A stretch of DNA of 64,000 nt, from the NCBI GenBank assembly GCA_011634665.1, contig WAEK01000018.1:997477-1061476 (forward strand), in the 5' to 3' direction. The stretch comes from Mortierella sp. BCC40632. Its lineage: Eukaryota > Mortierellomycota > Mortierellomycetes > Mortierellales > Mortierellaceae. The notes under the pieces are model-generated. The model was not told where the DNA came from, searched no databases, and saw only the letters and a program-made list of their open reading frames with translations. Position 1 is the stretch's first letter, and the number at the start of each line of letters is the position of its first letter. Made by a program: the position numbers and the translations under genes. Below are positions 37,461 through 50,345 of this stretch, in pieces.

Positions 37461-40400
37461 TTATAGGTAAGCACTCCAACCAATATACATCTTGGACAAG
37501 TTCTCCGAACTAGTTGCCACTTGAATCAGCTCCTCCACCTGACCCTTGACCGATAATGCAAACGAACTATGAGACTCAAATCCATTCAACTTTCTCTTCA
37601 CCGTTTGAAGAATCGTCTGCGCCTTCTCACTTTGTTGTGCATCCACCGTATCGCCCGCCGTCGTTTCAGCATTGTTTCCTGCTTTGCCTGCATCAGGACC
37701 AAGCAACCCATCCACTGCACCCGCAGGTGCCGTTGTATTGAGAGCTTGCTGTTGCAACTGTTGGCCACGACGTTTCTTTTTGGACCATTCTACCAAGGGA
37801 TCATGCAAAAAGCCCTCCAGGACGGATGTCAAGGATTCAATGTTGTCTCGCAAGACTCTCATAGCTTGCTCACAAGCCAGTCGGTAGGCACCATCATATC
37901 CTGAGAGACCCATTGCATCAACAATGTTGTGTGTCAGCCGGAAAGGGACTCTTTCGGGCTTGGGGAACGTAGTTCCTTGTTCAAACAGACAGTTAAAGTC
38001 GACATGAACGATGTCTCCATTGCGATCATCGAATAGCAGGTTCTCACCGTGGCGATCGCCCAATCTAGTAAACAGATCAGTTAGATTTAAACTCGTTGTC
38101 ATGGATGGCTGTCCCATGGAAATCCATAGCATCGTCTAATTTACTTACCCGACAATATGTCCAACCATTGACATGACAGCTGTTGTTCGTGTGTATCTTA
38201 ATCTTGCTGCAAACCATGCCGATGGCTCCGAAGAAATGTCTTTGAACCACTGGTAGAATACAGGCGGGAACCTGGTGAAAAAAAGGAAAGAGAAGAGAAA
38301 AAAAAAGAGGACGTTGCGCCATATTGGATGAATATACGAAATGATCACCGACAATATCCGATCCACTTTGCTAACTAGCATGACACATACCGGGGTAACA
38401 GCTCTTTCACAAAGAGATTGACGTGGTCAGCATGATCAAGGATTCGCTTGATCTCAGTAATCTGCATCAAGTATAAAAAAAAAAAGTCAGCACGATGCCT
38501 ACTCCTATCTTTCATTTCTCCAAGCATAAATAAAAGTGTAACATTACCGGAAGCAGTGAAATGTTGTGCAACTTGAACTGCCTTTGCATGATGTGTCGGA
38601 AAGGCACCGTGTTATGGACCCATTCAATCAACCCACATTCCTCATTCAGTGGCACGACCGCGTATGGTCGGATGTCTAGAGTACCAAGGGTTAATAGCCA
38701 ACACCACTACTTTCCATAAAAAGCACAGTATTATAAAGCTCACGCGCGAAGAAACAAAGAGAGAAAGGCTTACATAGGTTACGCCGAACAGCCTCGCGGC
38801 TCTTCTGCAAGAGGGTGTTCACAAGGTAATTAAACTCCATGACTTTTGCATCCTTGCGAAGATCGTCCTTGGGTTTACAAAGGAAAGTATAGTGTTGGCC
38901 ATCGCTTCCAATGATTGTAACTTTTCTAGGCTTTTGCAGTGAGGACATGATTTCGATCTCATCAAGGAAACCTGGAGAGAACAGGGACCAAAAGAAAGGG
39001 AAAAAAAAAAGGGAAGACAGGTATTAAAACCATGTAGTCCAAATAGCTTGATCTGACTAGTCCAGGGTTCGATTCAATTTGAACATACCATCCACTTTCG
39101 GAAGGTTCGACAGGAATGGTTGGTGAGAAGCCATGGTTCGGCTCGATTCTGGGAGCCCTGGCCACAGTGAACGCTGTCCGGGTATGGTTACCATATACCT
39201 TGGCTTCAATTGCCGGTATATCTTTGAAAAGTGCTTCTCAAGACTTAGCCTTGACACCTTCTCAGGTACCTGAGCCATACAGAGTGCAATGAGGTTGTCA
39301 CAAAGGTCAAGCGACTCTTTGATCTGCTCCACAATTGCAGCACCAATTGTTGGCGCTACATGAATGCTTTCGAGGATCTTGTTGCAAACTCTCTTTCGCT
39401 CTGGGACAATAGATCTCGATACGGAAACCATCTGCCAAATAGCTTGATCTGGATAAGCTAGAACCACGTTGACAATGATTTGCTGAAGAACCTTGAATGC
39501 ATCCGGATTCCTGTGGCAGATTCTTGAGATGATTTGAGGGAAAGCCGATAGGAACTAAGGTAACAGAATATTGAAAAGGGTGTGAGTACATTCCAGAGAA
39601 GGACCAGGGCTCATTTCAATCGTGCAGAGCCTAATTCCTTTTCTATCTTTTTCTGTTCTTCTTTCTTTCTTCCTTTTCTTCTTCTTGTTTTACCATATAT
39701 TCGGGGAGACAACTGGATAGCCCGTTCATCATTGCATTGACATTTAGGAATTCAGCGTTGGCGCTAGCCAAGTTGGCTGAATTTTGACTGGCACGAGCAA
39801 TGTAAACTTGTTGACCCAGATCAAGCCAAAATGTCAAAAGCCGGGGTAAAACTTGATACAAATGTTTGGTTCCCAAGGTCAAAGCCTTTCCATAAAGTCG
39901 ACAGGCAAAGGTTGACAAACTGTACAACAATACAAAAGCATGAGTGGTGTCATTCACTGAGAAAAACTCATGGTGATAGAAAACAGAGTAGATAAGTGTA
40001 CTTACATAAAATTTGGTCCTTTGCCTTTCAAACGTCTGGTACTCTCGAATAGCTTGAAATAATACTGACCGAGGAAATAGTACCCCTTCTCCCAGCGTTC
40101 GCATTCTACAGTCGCCTGCCGAAAGCCCTCAATAATCTCGTTCGGGCTAACCAGGTTGTGCTGGTCCATCCAACGCGTACGGAGAAGAATGGCTTTAGCT
40201 CGGATATAGCCCAAGTCATTCTTGTCAATTTCCCAGTCCTGGGCCCGACGTAGGGACGTGTTAACACTTGCTAGCATTCGGGGTCCACTTGTAGAACTCT
40301 GTCGCAGTCGTGTTGACACTGTCGAGCTCGCTGAACGTGATAATCCGTTGGTTCCTCTGGCTGAAGAGGCCAACCCGTCGCCAAAGGTAGTGCTGTTTGC

Positions 40401-43400
40401 AAGTGCACGTCTGAGTGCCGAGTCGATCGTTTGGAGAGCATAGCTCTCATCCTGGTGAGCAAAGAACCATTTTGCCTTTTCAATAATGGCAGAAAGGTTT
40501 TCGAGTTTCTCTGCTGCCAAGATGGCCCTAAACGCCATTCGATCCGAGCCAGAGTTCCTTGCCATTCGAGCAGACAACAGCCACGAACGGCCACAGCTTT
40601 CTTTCAGGTAGACCGAATCTGCGTGCGAGACAATAGCCGATGACCTATGGTAATACCCCCTTGCTGTGTTAATATAGAGATGCTTCCTAGTCGCGAGAAA
40701 TATTGCGGGTTGTTTACTCTCAGTACTCACCAAATATCATAAAATGCAATCCTTCGAAGACGAAGCACCTGTTCTCGCACTCGAAGGGCCGGGACCATTG
40801 ACTCCAATCTCTGTGTGAGTCTCGATTCATAAACCCGTAGTCGTTCAAGGTACCCAGCTTCATCGGGCAGGCCTAGCCTCACACATGCCTGTGCCGAGGA
40901 AGGGCAGGAGCCTGAATTCCACCCATTGAATGCAACCTCAAGTTCGCGAAGCATGTGAAGCTTGACTACCAAATCATATGCACGAGAGTAGCTCTCCATA
41001 CTTGCTGCTGCAAGAGGACCTATCAGCATAGAGCGAACCTGCTGTAGGTGTTCATTAAAGTCCTGGATACGACTGTATCGCATGTCGACTAGTAATTGGC
41101 CTACACCAGACTCAAATGAATCGACCGTGGACCTTGATAGTGCCATCTCGAGATAATCCCATTCCTGTAATTTCCAGGCTGACCCGATCTGGTAGTCGCT
41201 GAGACGTTGCTCCCATTGAGGGTTTGATCGGATATCAGAGTTGACACGGGCCAATAGAGCATCTAGAATACCAAAAATGAGATTCAAATGAGTAGGCTGA
41301 CTCAAAAGCAGATAGTTTGTACAGTTCATGCCTAAAGCAACGTACCGAATTGTCCGAGACTCTCATAGCTCTTGTAAAGGCCAATGTGATTGTCAAGATG
41401 TCCAGGCTCACTGTTGATACTAAGTTGGTAGTACTCCAAAGCCTCATCCCATCGTCCTGCACTTTCACAAAAGAGGAGACCTTGGTTCATAGATCCACTT
41501 GTGATTAGGCTAGAGATGCCTTCGATCCCGTCGGGTTCATCAAGATTGAGATAAATTTCCTGGTACTTTTCGTACATGGTTTGCAATTCAAGTTCACCAA
41601 GCGAAGGGCTCTGTCTCAGGTTCCGGATATGCTGTTCATAATGGAGAAGCGCACGAGCGTATGCCTTGCATCGGAAGGCTGCCATGGCAATGACGTTATG
41701 AGAGATCGAAGCCAGATGCGCTTGAATGTTCCCAAGTGCTACATCAGACTGTTGCCTCGATGAAGCCTGCGACTGTTCAGCTGAGGCGGCATGGTTGCGG
41801 AGGGCAGAAGATCTTGCACCAGTATTCTTGCGCCACTGGATCCATTTTGTGATATGATCCGAAAGAGCGAACACAGCCTAAATGATCAAGGATTGCGAGA
41901 GGTTAGAAGGCTTTGTACCATTTTTCTCTTTTACACCATTTGTGTTGCCGATCGGCTTCTTGCAATACCTGCGAACCAAGTTGGTTGAGCTCGGAGGCGG
42001 GCTGATTTTGAAGTGTAAACGACTGATCAGCACTTGTCTCCTTCCAGTGGCGACCATTTCCTAGTACTGTCGCCATCTCGTTGACAATGTCCTGCTGATC
42101 TTTTTCAGAGCCTTCAAGCAAGACATTAAGAACTAAATGCGGAAGAATATACAAACATGTGCTTGTGTCATAGGCAACTATATGTTTACAGGCTTGGAAG
42201 ATCTCTTTTGCGTAGCGCCCTTCCACTTTGGAAATTAGGCATTGTGTCCAGTGAGTGACCCATTCCTTGAAGGTCTTGCATATAGGATAGAGTGGCGAAG
42301 GGAATTCTGCTGCTGCAGAGTCACTTCTAGTGTACTGAGCGTCAATAAAAAGCTCCAGGACCTCTTGAACATGTCGTGGAAATGCTCTCCATCGATCACG
42401 GGCAGTCTTGACTCCTCTCCTCAGCGTCCCATTAGGAGTTGAATAATTGGGAGAGGAAAGCATCTGCGAAGATGTACGCTGAGAGGGAATTGTACGACTG
42501 GAGGAGTTGGACGGGGCCTCAGCGATTAGCACTTCCTTGGTAATCTCGCAAAAAGAGAGAAGTGTTTGAAGGGTGAAAGCCAGCTGACTCTCCGATTGGA
42601 AATCGCCGATAGATTGCGCTTGTCCCACGAGTTGTCGTTCGATAAGCTCGCAGACAAAGTTCTTTGATTCTTCCAGGTCATTAAAATTCGAATTCACAGG
42701 CGATGCAGGCGGCAGCCGAGGGGCAATTAGCCGAGCTGGATTGACTGCACCAATGATCCCGAGACATTCAACTGCTAAACGAGGAACTGGACCATCAATT
42801 CCTCGAAAGCGTCCAATTCCAGACAAAAGTGCATGAATCAGTGCGCTGACAATGGGGTCGAGTGTGTCGCTTTTGGATGTGCATAGCTGTAGAATGTCAG
42901 ACTCTTTTGACAATAAGATCTCACGAAGTTCAACAAGTGACTGTGTCGAAAGATCAGTATTATCGTTGCCAATACGCTTGATGAGGCGGTATAGTTGTTG
43001 CTCCAGGCTCTCGACTCGCTTCAAGGTCTCCAGAACTTGGTTCATTTCAGCAAGTGAGTCCAGAGCCGGTAGAGCACCCACGTCAAGCAAAACTCCAGAC
43101 AGCTGTTCCTTGCAGTCAATAATGAGATAATGGAGAATGTCATAGGCGACATGTTTCTCGTGCTTGTTGGACCGCTTGTATACCTTGCTAATAGTCATTA
43201 TGATGTAGCTCAAAAGCGTATCAAGCTGTATTGGTTCCACGGCATGAACAATCTTCTCTACTGTCCGTAGAGCGGTTAGGCGGAGCCCATGAATATCGAG
43301 CGCATCCATGAGAGGAGTAAAGATCTAAGAGAAAATAGTCCAAAAAAGAGTCATGAGGATACATGTTGACGGTCATGAATGTATTCTTCTTGGTGCTTCC

Positions 43401-46400
43401 TTGCTTACCCTTGCGAGAATTGAGCTCTGGATTGGAGCCAATAGTTTCACTAGTCTTGCAAGACTTCGGAGGTGTCTTGATTTGGTCCTCAGTGTCACAC
43501 TCCGATTAGAGTCATGGACGGCCTTGTTGATTTCGGACATGATACCAAGGATATGGCGACTTAGAAACATTGATAGCGATGGTCGCTCTGTTTGCTGAGT
43601 ACTTGTTTCGTTCTCGGCCTTTTCTTTTTCCCATGCATGGCTTTCAATAACAGAAATTACGCCCTCAGCCCTATCCTGTGTAGCCTTGTTCTCATGTCCA
43701 AGGTCCAAACAAACACAGCACAAAAGACCTTGCGTTGAGAGGGTTGTTAAATCCACAATGCTAAGGCCATCCACGGTTTGATCCGATTCGTTATCCTTCT
43801 GCACCACTAGACTTCTTAAGAACTCGAGAGGCGAGCTAAAGTCATTGGAGCCTGGTCTCATAAATACTGCGGCAAGGATATGATCGATTAGTCGGATACA
43901 TAAGCCTGCAGGCGATTCTTTCAAGATTGATGCTACTTTCTCAATCAAATCCCTGCGCTGGTAAATGACAAGTGTTGGAAAAAGCTTGGGAAGATTGTCG
44001 CTCAGGAACCTTGCTTGACTCAGACCGGCCCAAGCAAAAAAGAGCTGAAGCCAATTTTCATCTCCTTCTCTTAGCCTGGTTATCACAGTGACGCATATAT
44101 ACTCAGTGATCGGCAATAATAGACGGTAGTTGCCGAATCCTTTGTCCATCGCAACTAAGGTAAGCTGTAGGTGAAATAGAATGTTAATGTGGTCCCTAAT
44201 GTGTGATGAAAAATGAACTCGAAAGTCAATCATTACTTACCTCACTCAGAGCCAGTTCCATGCAATCTCTGGCAGCGCTCTCGACCATTCTTTGCAGTAA
44301 GCTTGAGTACGTGTAGTGATCTTCAGGTAAGTGTCGCATTACGCAGCGGCTTAGCTGGAGCAAGGACCGTGTAAAGCGTTTTGAGGATGGAGTCGTAATT
44401 GCTTTTGTGATCGACTCGTCGATAAGTGAAAGGATTTCATCAGTCTCCGAGCCTCCAAATGGATCATCGTTGACATCTGCCTCTATTCGTTGTACTATGA
44501 CCTCAACAACGTTTCTATGATTAAAGTCATTAAATGAGGTTTAGTAAAGTCGAGCTGGTTGTGCGAGAGTTGATGTACTGGTAATGAAGCCCCGTCGAAA
44601 AAATATTTCCGCTGGTCTCTTACCTAGCAAGATGACGGACTTGGTCATCTTCATCTGTCAACTGACTAAAGAGAAACTTGACAAATTCGAGTGACTTTAG
44701 TTCAACATTTGACAAGTCAAGATGATAGAAAGCGCGTACTAGGCCGGCCAGCAGAGCCTTTCGTGAATCAAGCGATGTACACATTGGAATAAGGCGATTG
44801 AAGGCGTTCAAGTAAGATGGTTCCAGGGTTGCCCCAAGCGATTCCTGAAGCTCAGGGTGCACTTTCTGTGCAGGGTCCAAAGCGCCACAAAAGCAAACAT
44901 GGCGCGGACGAAATGATTGAGTTCCAACATCATATAAATACATAGGACCTGCCCTATGCTCAGCCATGGCAAACCCGCAAAAGAAAATGCCAATTGACGA
45001 GGCAAGCGTTCTAAAATGATACTCATCGTCCACAAGACTACTCAGATAGGGATAGATTGTCAGAAAGGACAAAAACTACAGAGCTGACCAATATACACAT
45101 AGAAATTGCACATTCCAGTCTTACCCAATCACTGAGTCGATGGTAGGTCGTAGTTCAAGACAGTGTGTTGACATAACAGCCAAACTCTCGATCGCGGTAG
45201 CTTTTAGGTCGCGGACCACATCGTTGCTAAGGGTTGATTCCGGAAAGTCTCTGTCGGAAGCAATAGTATCGATGATCACTCCAGTTCGCCATGTTGATAA
45301 TGTGTCAACTGGTGCAAGGGTAGACATCACCAAGAGTGCCTTGCATTTCTGAGGACTGAACCCGTGGCAGGATTGAAATAGGCTCGGATTGCCTCGTAAA
45401 CGGGAGACAATCTCTGTACCTTCCATGATTGTTAGGAAAGTCATGAGAAGTTGTTGCTTTCCACTATGATCGCCAGAAGTCCAAGAGGTACTTTCGTTTT
45501 CCCATAGCTTTCGATCTGAAAGACTTGAGAACCACGGACCTGATGAAAGACAGATGAGTAGTTCGTTCAACGAAGGACTCATTGCTATGATCAAAAGGAG
45601 CGGGAAGAGTCAGCAACTCGAACTTCAATAGTAACCAAACACAACACATGAATTCTATACAGACGAAGCTTACGCAGATGAGCAACGGATGCGATTAAGT
45701 CTAGTACAAGAGGATATGAAGACTCCAAGTACGATTGATTTAAGACAGGGTTCTAATCGAAGTGGGATAATGAATCGGGATAACAGAGGTGTTAGAGGTG
45801 CATTATAGAGTAAGTTGAGAAGCACGGAGTAGGCAGAGGAAGGGAAAAGGGAGGGGAATTACCTGCATTCCTGGGCTCAGAGACCAGAGAAGATAGTATT
45901 TCCCAATCGACTCGATCGAATCTAGTAGGAATTCATGGCTCCGAGCAGTGTGTGGATCGCTTGCATCTGGGTATAGTCTCGTCCATACTTGAGTGACAAC
46001 AACAATAGAGCGAAGATCTTCTACGCTTATGGGTGGCTAAAAAACAGTTACTCATTAGCGCAAGCTATACCAACTTAGTCGAACTGAAGGCGAGGGGAGA
46101 TCCGTATTACCTGAACACGGGAACCGTGAGTAAGAGTATAGTTCGTGACTTGGTCACCCAGATACTTCTTGAGCAGCGTACTTAAGAACGTGGCAGATGA
46201 TTTGACAGGACGTGGTTCCTTTGGCAGCTGTGAAAGTTTGATAGCCCTTTGTGAAAGCTGTGAAGGAGCAACAACACTAGAACAATTTGTTGTCTCTATA
46301 GAAGGAGAGCTGGAAGGAACGATATCCATTTTTGACCGCTTCCAAGCAGTTTCCGCACTATTTTTTTTTCCACCAGATAGACACACTCCAGATTAGAGAT

Positions 46401-48420
46401 AATTCTATTATGTAGAATTGCATGAAAGAGATTGAGAGATTGCAAGGCCCACCTTGGTGTCATGTCTTGATCGGAGCTGTCAAGAGTCCTCTTCAATGAA
46501 GATGATGCAGCTGTCGAGGCAGTATCGGAAAAAACCTCGCGTTCTTCATCACCATTCACGATCCCAGACTCTGAAGACTGCCAGTAATTGAGGCATGAAA
46601 AAATAAACTCGATTAACAGTCCTGGTTCAAGATGGATAAACTTGGAGAGGATTAAGGTGATGATTTGAAGTGGATCCGGATATGCGCCTCTAATGACAAG
46701 ATTTCCTGTCAAAAGAACAATCGTTCGCTACCAAAGAGACGGACAAAATGTTAATAACCTAGAGTTGACTAATGGGCCACGACAATTTACAAAAGCTCAA
46801 AGATTTTCTCTAACCTGAATATTCATTCCGCTAGAGTCATTGCTCAAGAGAGAAAGCTTATCTGAGCAGAGCAGCTTCATGACGATCGGCTTGAACTCGA
46901 GTAGTTCATATGCGTCGACATGCGCCTTTAAAATCACCTCCATCACGACCAACAAGCTCTGGACAAGTAAGGTCTCAAATGCTCCGACGACTTTAGCTTC
47001 TTCCCGATACTCGGTGATACTTTGTTTTGTGGGTTGAGAGGCCTGTGTGGTGTTGAAAATATTTTCAGACTGTGTGGATGCTGCAATGTTCTTGGTGTTG
47101 GAGCATGCATTCCATTCATTAAACTGATCTTCGGTCGTCATCACATGAGAGGATAGGATCAGGAGAAGCGACTTGGCGAGAGAAGGGAGAGGTTGGCGTT
47201 GAGTGTATTGTAAAGGTACATATTCCTGGATACAGTGACAGCACGCCTGGAAAAGCTGATAAATTGCTCCAGGAGTAGCTGACATACAGCTTGACCCATT
47301 TCGATCCTTTAAAATTGAGGTTGGATTGGGTTGAAATGTCCTCATCAATGAACTAGCCAGCTTAGTCATTTCATGGAGTAGGCCCTGATCTGTTTGAATA
47401 GCTGGTCTCCCGTATGTGTCGGTTGCGCTGCGGAGGAAGGACACCAAGTAACACACAACTGCAATAGCTTCATCCAAGTTGTTAAATCGAAGGCTCATCC
47501 AGGTTGGGTCCGCATCCTGGGAAGGCGGTGTTTTGAAAAGACTCATTCGTATGGCAAGATCACTTGGGAAGTTCGAGTCCTGTCTTTCAAAGAAACATGC
47601 AATCTCTACAGTAAGATGAAGGAATAAAAGCGCGTTTAGAATATCACACGTCAAGTTATACCTCCGCGAATACCTTGTCCATTTCATACCATTCAATATG
47701 CCAATGATCGTAAGGCAAAATGATCTAGATCGTTGAGGCGACTTAGACAAGGCATATGGAGAGAGATCATCATCAACAGCTACCAGAGCATCATGGACGC
47801 AGTTCAAGCACTTGATGACCAAATCGCGTTGGACAGAGGCGAAAGGTGGAAGAGCAAGTGCTGGGACAACGGTGACAAGAACGAGCCATTCCAACTTTTG
47901 ACGGGGTTTATCAATGACTGAAGCAGACTGGCTTGATCCTTCGAACAGCGTGAAAGCTCCCTTGAACGATTCATTCTTAGCTAGTTCAGTGATTTCCTGA
48001 AGGGATTTGTTGACAGTTCTCCAGGAATCGATGGTTGTGTGTTTGCCTAACAAGATAAAACCGTGGCAAGCAATAGGCCATGCGAGTCAATGAATTGTAG
48101 ACCGGATAAAACAACTAAGTACAAGAAGGCACTGCTGTTCTTTATTATTATCGTTTTTCTTTTTTTTTTTTACCATTGAGATAGGATGCAAGCACCGGAG
48201 CAACGCCCTCATGTTCATCCTCGCAGCAGTAGCGTACAAAGTCATGCACTAGGTCATGAAAGAACAGAGTATAACAAAAATTTGCGCCACCAATTAGTTG
48301 TCTTGAGTCAACAAGCTCTCTACTTCATTGCATCCAGTTCATGCATTGGCAATCAGGAGCCACAAAATCCATACAATCTTGAATATGTCTCTGGGGGTAC
48401 TCCGCAGACTGTGTCGACAT
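37461..48420 (-). CDS. ATR/Rad3/Mec1 checkpoint kinase (PIKK family)
   Basis: Giant phosphatidylinositol-3-kinase-related Ser/Thr kinase of the DNA-damage and replication checkpoint, acting in the nucleus with an ATRIP/Ddc2 partner. About 22 exons, including 48050-46815, 45072-44624, 43324-41970, 40645-40007, 39555-39090, 38064-37461. Order: HEAT-like helices (48050-43400), a UME-like part around CLGIIGAVNPARL (near 42750), FAT helices (41878-39090), kinase and FATC. Kinase features: an ATP-binding Lys in YTFLCKPKDDLRKD, TTAVMSMVGHIVGLGDRHGENL split by an intron at 38065-38153, and VHVDFNCLFEQG in place of DFG. The FATC end LSVKGQVEELIQVATSSENL...YIGWSAYL is ATR-type, not ATM or TOR. The N-terminus is unsure: the ATG at 48420 shares the frame of the next coding piece (FFHDLVHDFVRYCCED) but a TGA near 48326 intervenes, so a short intron or another start is needed. 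Confidence 0.93.
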
Positions 48421-49925
48421 GGTGATTTGAATAGAGACTAGGTCTAAGTTGATCGCTCACGATCCTCTGTTCCTGAACTGGGGACGCACTGGTGGCAAAT
48501 TTGTCGAATCTTTTGTTAATGTGTCGATGGGCGCAGATGTCGAAGGTAGGGAGAGAATAGATAAAAAAAAAAAATGGCAGAAGTGCTTCGCGGGGGTTCC
48601 AATTTCCGTCGGAGCTGGGACCAAAGTTGCATGAGCGAGGATCAGGAAGGGTATGAGTATGGAAATGGTCAAAGATCAACATGGCGGCGTCTCATGTCTA
48701 CTACGCTTTTCTGTCAGTTGAAGGCTCACTCACGTGCATTTTGACATTCTCTCGAAAGCATAACGGTAGAACCATGGAGATTCCAGCGATCAGGTATTAG
48801 AACAATGCTAATAGACCTTTTCAATGTTTGGACGCACCCGTGGACCTCACAATCACAAACTACCTCCATTTCCACACACAGGATGACACCGAGGCGAACA
48901 CCTGAAAACGAACTTGCAACTCAGTTGGCCGGAAAGAAGAGAAAGACCGAGATCTACCACTTCAGCTATTTGCAACTTGGGATTCTGGTCGAGTTCATGG
49001 AAACCTCAGTCAACTTTGAGCTACTCTATGATCACGAGCACTCAAGAAATAACCCACAAAAGCCAGTGAGCATTTCCAAGGTGTAGAGCTTCCAAAAGAT
49101 GGCGGATTTCCTCAAAGAGAGGCTCTCCGAAAGAATAGCTTTCGTAGACACTCTCGATGTGGATTGTATCGATTGTCCAATGGTCGAAAAGCGCTAGCTA
49201 GCGTTGATGATAAAGTTCGCTGCTGCTAAAGATACCAGGACCTCGAGCCACCGGCGACGTTTCAACGCTTAAAGAAACTTACCAGAAAACTTGCCCTCAT
49301 TATGACATCCTCCACTCGCTTTTCTTTGGTAGTCCTCGATATGATCCTGTTTTTAAGATGATTCTAGGTGTTAGGTATCATTCATGGTTATTGTTTTTGA
49401 TTCCCCGACCTCAAAGTGGCAGGGATGGAAACTAATAAATCTCTGCAATGAAGGGATAGTAGATTTGAGGATTCTTTGCATCGACAACAAGGAGAGCAAG
49501 GTAATCGACCAGGCTCCTCAACAAGAGCCCAAGATACAGATCAAGAGCTGGAGTCTTCAAGAGTCCAAGACACAGACCATGAGCTTGAGTCCTCAGATCA
49601 GGACAACAGGACGGACAGCACACGCCAACAGTCCGTCACATCAGTGCCTCAGTCCCGACTCCTGGTGGTCCTCAGATTCCTTATGTCAGGTGAGACGATT
49701 CATGTAGCAACTTTTCGGAAACGTCTTTCTCATCTTTCTCGTCTTTCAACCGTGCAAGAGTGCTAGCTGAAGAAAGGAGGACTCATCATCAAAGACATGA
49801 TATATCCGATCGAAGGGATCGGCGCTTAGACTGCTCTCGCAAAAGTTGGCAAATTTCACGTCATTTTATCTTGGTAACAGAGGATGTAAGAGACTCTTAA
49901 TCTTTTCTTTTTCTTTTTTTTTCTT
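48421..49925. other. Intergenic region between ATR and the membrane-protein gene
   Basis: Contains the putative ATR promoter (A-run at about 48561-48573 upstream of the start) and, from 48883, a decayed Myb/SANT-like fragment listed separately. The rest shows short frames with stops and no domain. Confidence 0.5.
48883..49130 (+). pseudogene. Remnant of a Myb/SANT-like DNA-binding gene
   Basis: Reads TEIYHFSYLQLGILVEFMET then SVNFELLYDHEHS, and after a TAG at 49084-49086 continues in frame with SFQKMADFLKERLSERI. A helix of this LVxFMExxxNFxLLY type followed by MAxxL is, as far as I recall, the start of a Myb/SANT-like domain found in many mobile-element-related genes of these fungi. No continuation is intact, so it is called a fragment. 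Recognition is weak. Confidence 0.3.
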
Positions 49926-50313
49926 TTATTTCCGTCGCAACATTGGCACCAAAGCGCGGGTAGCGGCTTGAAACCCTGCTTCAAACCGTTGCCTGAGATG
50001 AGCAATAGCCTCAAGTGTCCTGACAAACAGTGGCATAGATTGCCACTTGGCTGGGTCCACAGGGTATTCCAGTAGATCTTGACAATGAGCTAACATGTTA
50101 GTGCCGAAGCCATCATACAGGAAAATGAGATAACCAGGCTCAGATTCGACATAAATGCGACCCTCATAGAATAGAGTGTTGGTCTGTTCTTTCTCTGAGA
50201 TAATATCGGTAGACTTTTGCCCTGTCATCGGCGAAGTGGGTCTATTAATGCGAAAGGAATCACTGTTAAGTGCATGATGCCATTTCGCTAAATTTGGCAA
50301 TGAAACCTTTTGG

Positions 50314-50345
<32 letters not shown>

